From Opisthorchis felineus (Eukaryota; Platyhelminthes; Trematoda; Opisthorchiida; Opisthorchiidae), in the NCBI GenBank assembly GCA_004794785.1, contig SJOL01010342.1:290717-354716 (forward strand): 64,000 nucleotides of DNA. Direction: 5' to 3'. Below, piece by piece: positions 59,401 through 64,000 of the stretch. Below the pieces are notes generated by a model. The model was not told the DNA's origin. It saw nothing but the letters and a program-made list of their open reading frames with translations, and did no database searches. Position 1 is the first letter of the stretch. Every line of letters begins with the position of its first letter. A program made the position numbers and the translations under genes.

Positions 59401-61049
59401 ATTTATGTGCTAAATGGTCATTTATTACTGATACACTTTACTGGTACACTTTTTACGTGAACGCATTTGACCAGGACAACAGTCTACCGATATGTTTACA
59501 GAGAAAAACCAGTATTGTTTATAATTCGGATTCTTGTTATGAAATAGCAGCAACAGAACCAAGTTTGCGGTTAAATGTACATAACTTGGTCAAAAAAACC
59601 CGGCTTCGTATGACGTTTTGTCAGTTAGCCTCATTTATTTTTTCGACGATCATTTGAACTATCTAGCCAATTTCTTCTACGTGCGTTGAAATATTTTGCA
59701 TTAGTGTTCTTTAACTGAAAAAATTAATTTCAACCACTTGTTTCATAAGAGATAAAAGCTAAATTGTCCCTATAACACAAGAGTATGAACCTGATTCCCC
59801 GTGTAGATGCCGTGAATATCCAAAAATTCTGTAAGTCACTAACAGCAATTTGGGTTGGAAATATGTAAGAATATTAGCAGCTTCGGTGCCTTCGTTTACT
59901 GTTATTACAACCTGCCGATACACTCTCAAGCTTCCCAGATTTACTTTCTTCTTCGTGCTGTGGGTAAAAAAAGTTTGCTAAAATGTGTTCTTTCACACAG
60001 AATAGGCCACCTGCAGGAATCAATCTATACGGAAGCCTTGAATGTTAGCAGAAACCATGGAATGCGGATGTTTTGACTTATAAACAAGGATGTTAATAAC
60101 TATCAGAAAATAGACTTCGCAGAAATTGTCTCGTCTAGGAGGGGTAAGGATGTAACTTCTCTCAAAATTAAGCACCGAAATCGGAGAGTTAAAGCCACTA
60201 CTGAAAAAAAGTAGAGCAATCTTGAGAAAAGCAAAATGAGCAAGAATGTCGATGTTGCGTGACGGTTTAAGAATCTCTCTAATAAAAGACCCAAAAAAGA
60301 AGAGTGAAGCTTCCTCATCAGAGACAAATTGAAATTTGAAGACTACCTGCTCAAATTGGAGGCAAACATTGTATCCAATGAAATTGATCAAATTGCCAGG
60401 TAACTTCACATCGGTTATTATACCTAACGGAACTCTTAATTGTGAACGAGTTAATAGAAACTTACATGCAAAATAAAGGAGCCACCACCTTTCAATGGGC
60501 AATGAATGGCACTTTGCCACTATCGATTAATAAATCCATACGAACAAAGAATAGCGTACATGTCGCCTGCAAGGAGGAACAACTAAGTTATACTGGAGTA
60601 CAAAAGTCAAGATTCATTTTCATCCGCGATCAGGAACTTTGCAAAGAGTGCAGAGAAACAATACCGCCGTAATGCTGTTTACTATTGCAGTTCGAACCAT
60701 CATGGTATGGCAACAATCGGTCCTCTGAGTTAAATTATTCCTAACACTCTCAGGAAAGCTAGAAATTGCGTCCAAAAACATTACGTTAATGAAACTGTAC
60801 TGATATTTTTTCTCTCGCTTCCCTATCCACTTGCTTACACACGTTTTAGAGCCAGTAGCTTTGCATCCAAAAGAGTTTTGCTGCCACCACTATCGCCAGC
60901 CGTATATCTCTCATGTTTGTCATTCAAAAGTGTACACCAAAGTATGCTTTTCAAAACACTTTGGAATAACAGCCAGCAAATTAAAGACAAAAAAGTTGGT
61001 TTCCATAAATATTCGCTGCTGTCGTCTGGTTAATAAACTCAACAAATAA
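44500..61049 (+). CDS. second micro-exon string without CAP exons
   Basis: Exons 44500-44514 (KDSS), 45170-45181 (WYK), 52846-52866 (LTYLDA), 55624-55647 (RLQLDER), 56509-56544 ([11 protein letters not shown]), 59367-59387 (VEQMRR), 59807-59830 (AVNIQKF) and terminal exon 60850-61049. All are phase 1 to 1 with consensus-like sites, so they join in frame. No signal exon or CAP exon was found for them. They may be a distal alternative tail of gene 3, the tail of a gene that lost its CAP exons, or a free-standing micro-exon gene. The 7 kb between 45181 and 52846 is occupied by repeats. Confidence 0.4.
45170..45181 (+). CDS. micro-exon (12 nt)
   Basis: ACTGGTATAAAG between TTTTTTGACCATTTAG and GTAAGA, phase 1 to 1. 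Both sites are good. Confidence 0.45.
46746..47176. repeat. interleaved inverted repeats
   Basis: About 39 nt at 46751-46789 is the inverted match of 46936-46975 (shared GAAGGGCGAAACCGG). About 52 nt at 46881-46932 is the inverted match of 47097-47152 (shared GACGGGAG and TTTATGATGTTTT). Order is A, B, A', B'. The minus strand of the right half reads [15 protein letters not shown] and DIRDIAIH, a peptide shared with the 52.3 kb copy. Confidence 0.8.
47296..48570. other. GC-richer stretch, unrecognised
   Basis: Open frames on both strands near 47963-48334 overlap and resemble no family I know. Possibly decayed repeat sequence. Confidence 0.3.
48570..49020 (+). repeat. third, diverged copy of the 11.7/15.2 kb repeat
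   Basis: Shares TCTACTGAGGCCCTCAA, GGATCAAGGTCAGA, GTGTTCCTTAT and GCACT-GCAGCGGGAAC blocks with the other two copies in forward order. Confidence 0.65.
50128..50860 (+). mobile_element. AP-endonuclease LINE fragment
   Basis: Conceptual translation in shifting frames gives [26 protein letters not shown] (family has GDFNAQ), [29 protein letters not shown] and [17 protein letters not shown]. These are the ordered blocks of the endonuclease half of CR1/RTE-type LINE pol in flatworms. Stops and frameshifts mark it as dead. The Phe/Asn of the catalytic GDFN are replaced by Lys-Lys. RT was not recognised downstream. Confidence 0.8.
50861..52290. other. unrecognised, possibly LINE remainder
   Basis: No intact frame or motif. 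It continues the higher-GC character of the LINE fragment for about 1 kb. Confidence 0.3.
52300..52465 (-). repeat. second copy of the 47 kb repeat
   Basis: Aligns with 47026-47176 (shared GTATCGCGATATCTCG and CATCATAAACG-GAGATTCAGCTGG). The minus strand is open as [20 protein letters not shown] and [10 protein letters not shown], suggesting a formerly coding dispersed repeat. Confidence 0.75.
52846..52866 (+). CDS. micro-exon (21 nt)
   Basis: Acceptor TTTTTTCTATTCAG, donor GTGAGT, phase 1 to 1, reads LTYLDA. Confidence 0.55.
53066..53120 (+). other. exon-like segment with unmatched phase
   Basis: Good acceptor GATATTTTACAG and donor GTAAGA, but 55 nt, so it cannot be phase 1 to 1. Read from phase 1 it gives [17 protein letters not shown]. 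Either chance or part of another transcript. Confidence 0.25.
53121..55623. other. no supported feature
   Basis: A plus-strand open frame at 53881-54147 (89 codons, [14 protein letters not shown]) has no recognised family and no splice context. Confidence 0.3.
55624..55647 (+). CDS. micro-exon (24 nt), paralogue-like of 33768-33791
   Basis: Acceptor CTTTTCACTGCAG, donor GTGAGT, phase 1 to 1. RLQLDER resembles RLKKLDD of the gene 3 tail and has the same exon length. Confidence 0.6.
56509..56544 (+). CDS. micro-exon (36 nt)
   Basis: Acceptor TTTTTATTTCTTAG, donor GTGAGA, phase 1 to 1, reads [11 protein letters not shown]. Confidence 0.6.
59367..59387 (+). CDS. micro-exon (21 nt)
   Basis: Acceptor TTATTTGTTTTAG, donor GTGAGT, phase 1 to 1, reads VEQMRR. 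Confidence 0.6.
59807..59830 (+). CDS. micro-exon (24 nt)
   Basis: Acceptor GATTCCCCGTGTAG, donor GTAAGT, phase 1 to 1, reads AVNIQKF. Confidence 0.55.
60850..61049 (+). CDS. terminal exon of the second micro-exon string
   Basis: Acceptor TTACACACGTTTTAG, phase 1 in, 65 codons then TAA. Starts [15 protein letters not shown] and has five further-spaced Cys. AATAAA occurs in its last codons and an ATAATAAA-type signal about 105 nt downstream. Confidence 0.45.
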
Positions 61050-63818
61050 CGCTTTATTTCATACAAAAAGACATTTGCCTTACTTGGTATGGAATATGGT
61101 CACTACTGCTGCAACATATTGACGTCTTCTTAAACGTCAACTTTGACTTTTTCATAATAAACCAGTGACCATTTTCCTCTACCTTTCTTCCCACTTCTTT
61201 TGTATAATTTGAAAATGCCTTGCAAAAGAAGTGTCGTGCCTATCGACCCGATAGTTTGTTAGTTCAAGCAATTTCACACGATTAAAAAGTGCCATCCCTA
61301 ATGGTCCTTTTCGTTAGTTTGAAAGACAGGCGAAAATTACTCGTCTTTGTGACAAACAGGTGAAAAATGTGTATGGTCTCCTAGGAGCATAGCTGCCTTT
61401 GTCATTCATTTGCCTCATTCTAAAAGTTGCATTGTTACCCAAATGAGTTGTGTCATCAGTAAGGCCTACTGAAGCTTACGCGGTTCGTTTCATTCGCATT
61501 TGCACTTCAGTACGGCAGCATGGATTGATGCGTGAGTGAAATCGACCCAACATGCCCCACATTTGTAATCCTATGGCTAACAACAGCATATAACTTGTTG
61601 GAATTATGTTAGTTGGTGTAACTAGGTAGCAAAGTTATGGATTCCTACAAAACAGTTCTTTGGAGATTATGAACCACACGTAATTTGCACTATACTGCAT
61701 TGACATTAAATTACCCCATAGTGTTTAAGATCAAAAAGAAAACCAAACAGTGTCGACGGCTTGCCGTGAGCAATTTAAATGATGAGCGGGCTTCACTGCT
61801 TTCATCGGGGTGTTTGAGAGGCATGGCTGCGATTGATCATAGTACAATGAGTTCAATATGTCTGGCAGAGTAAGTAATGCATGCTGAGACAGTATCCTTT
61901 CGCATACATTACAAGTCTGATTGAGAAAAAAGACCATTTGCTTTCCAGAACACTTCCCGGGACATTTTGACCGGCAGTAAACGATGTAGTTCTCATTTGT
62001 AACACAGGTCTTGATTGCGCCTACTTTAGTTTTTCAAAGCCACGAAATGTGGCTTGTGCGAGCATGAATTACAGAAATCCTTGGGGATTCTACATAATAA
62101 TAACAACTCCAAAAGTTCGAATATGTCACAGAAAGATTTGTCCTGCAGCGTAGATAAAATGCGAAGCAGGATCTCGATGTATTTTCCATCAGTTGCCATA
62201 TGAGGAAGTTATAAAAAAGACAGTCTGTTTATAGCTCTCCCAAACAAATTTACCAAACTGAACATGAAAACAAATAATACAAACTTTCCATCAATGAAAT
62301 CGTCTCGAGACCTGAAATTTAACTATTTGTTTGTGCCGCAGTTACGATGAAGTTTATACTGAGATGCTGGGTAACCAAAATACAGACCAAAGGCGCGTTC
62401 AAAAGAACAGCATATCAACATGTTCCGGATAGCCCAAAAAGGCAGTGAAGCAACTGGTAGATGCAACCTCATTTCCCAGATCACCAGATAACTAGACCAC
62501 TTTGGCCGCTTCAATGACATCTTCTAATACTTCCAAGCTTTCCTGAAAGGTCAGTGAAATTCGTTGAGTTTAGACTTTCAAGCAGGAAATAACAAGCCGT
62601 GTGTTTAAAAATACCTTCATATAGCGTTATGTTCATCCCAGTCTTTGTGGCAAGGTTTAAAGCTGCTTGTCGCCCATTTGTGAGATTGGAATTTCCGATG
62701 ACACTGCACGCATGACGGGAAAACTGGTTTAAAGAATGAAGAAACGCAATCCACCGGCAACACCCGGCAGACACGGCGTACGGAGTGGTTCCCAGCCAAA
62801 GTTTCCGTACTGTTCACAAAGTGCCTGTCAACCTGGCTTGATTAGCACGGCACCGCATAATCGTAGCGATTGCATTAATCGCTATCTCGTATCATGGGAC
62901 GATTCTTCGTCGGCACCATCTGGTGTTTGCCACACAACCACTACACAAGCTGCTCTGATAACCTCAGGTCACCAAATGGTGACTTGGACTAGTTGTTTCT
63001 TGATAAGTAGTCAATGTCTTCTCTCACTCGGTGAAGTCTCTGAAATCCTCTATGCTAATTACATTGTGCTAATGGTTCCTGCATTAGCCTGTTCGAATGG
63101 ATAACTCAAAAGAACCTTGTGGAAAACCTTGAACAACCCATCCTTGTTCGTATCCGTAATTTCTTTATGGTTGAAGTGCGTATTAATGAACCATTTATCC
63201 AACGCAAACTCTTGTAGATATGACGATGTTCTATGGTATGTTTCCCCAAAATAAGCCGTTTGGTTATCGCTTATTTCACAGTGTCTTTTACAGCAATTGC
63301 ATCTTAGACTGTGAGCAGTTGCAACCTCGATTTTACAGTTTTTTTAAAGCAAGTATGATATTCAAACGTGATTGCTTTTTTCTTGAACGCCCCGGGGATC
63401 ACAATGATACAATCCAATGGTGCTTTTAGAAGGCGCTAGACTTGAAGAAACCGGCGTTTGTCAATCCTTAACGGATGGTAAAGAGCGGAATATCGATTGA
63501 AAGTGATAGTCCCACCATGCACAACACATTTTACTTTGTTGGTAATGTAGAACTTTCAGAAGAACCTCTTTAGCCTTATTTTTCAAAGTAGGTGGGCTTA
63601 TATTTTGTGCTTGAAAAGAATTCTTCTCCTGTAATGGAAGCGGTTCTAATATTTCACTGGATTCACTATACCTCTTAGGTCATTTCACAGTTTACAGTAG
63701 CATCTTGATGGCACCGGCATCTAGCTGAAAAAGTTCTTGATCAACTGATTGGATAACCAAAGTAACAAAAAGAAACTTACTCATGAAGATGGTCATGAGT
63801 AAAGCACATCATGGGTAG
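61050..63818. other. intergenic, nothing recognised
   Basis: A strong donor (GTAAGT) at 61872 lacks a convincing exon. A 122-codon frame at 62736-63101 shows no family. Confidence 0.35.
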
Positions 63819-63870
63819 ATGGTGAGCATGTTAGGGATTTTGTTGCTTGTGTCCGTGACCTCAGTTGTTC
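63819..63870 (+). CDS. candidate signal-peptide exon of the next array member
   Basis: Reads MVSMLGILLLVSVTSVV and leaves phase 1 before GTGGCT, the phase used by the other signal exons (46-49 nt here versus 52 nt). The remaining exons would lie right of the window. Confidence 0.4.
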
Positions 63871-64000
63871 GTGGCTGAGGATCGCCAATTTTGGTACCAT
63901 ACTGAGGCTTCAAAATGTTAAAACTGTAAAATATTGTTTCCTGATGCTAGGACGTTAACGAGAGCATCACAAGGAACTCGAGGAAAGCGATCGGCAGGTG

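Noticed and set aside
60020..60520. 166-codon minus-strand open frame
   Set aside because: No family resemblance, and it lies in the intron between two predicted plus-strand exons. Antisense transcription is possible but not shown.

Overview
Eukaryotic nuclear DNA, best read as a parasitic flatworm and probably a digenean fluke. The reasons are short exons in long introns with GT-AG junctions, secreted CAP-domain genes of the venom allergen-like (VAL / SCP-TAPS) type, symmetric micro-exons of the kind known from schistosomes, and decayed non-LTR retrotransposons. An opisthorchiid liver fluke is my best guess, resting only on a remembered resemblance of the 47 and 52 kb repeat peptides to liver-fluke predicted proteins. 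There are no prokaryotic features, rRNA or tRNA genes.

The main content is a head-to-tail plus-strand array of VAL genes. Gene 0 contributes only its 3' end at the left edge (551-990). Gene 1 spans 2890-10851, gene 2 spans 11420-20623 and gene 3 spans 20688 to about 42587. A candidate signal-peptide exon of a further member lies at the right edge (63819-63870). Each complete gene has a short signal-peptide exon ending in phase 1, five to six exons carrying the CAP domain with the phase pattern 1-0-2-2-0-2-1, a tail built from tiny exons of 6-81 nt (most under 60) that all start and end in phase 1, and a phase-1 terminal exon encoding a Ser-rich or hydrophobic C-terminus. Genes 1 and 2 are close tandem duplicates. 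The tails of genes 0 and 1 are duplicates too.

A second string of phase-1 micro-exons (44.5-61.0 kb) with its own possible terminal exon has no recognisable CAP exons. It is either a distal alternative 3' part of gene 3 or a separate micro-exon gene.

Mobile DNA lies between and inside the genes. An R2-like non-LTR retrotransposon (zinc finger/Myb, reverse transcriptase with FADD, CCHC plus restriction-like endonuclease) sits on the minus strand of a gene 3 intron at about 29.6-33.0 kb and is broken by frameshifts. An AP-endonuclease LINE fragment lies at 50.1-50.9 kb. A repeat family occurs in opposite orientations on the two sides of the gene 2 CAP exons, with a third copy at 48.6-49.0 kb. 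Another family forms interleaved inverted repeats at 46.75-47.17 kb and recurs at 52.3 kb.

All exon models come from reading splice signals, phase and paralogue similarity by eye. CAP exons are firm. Individual micro-exons are predictions of varying strength, with the phase rule as the main support.
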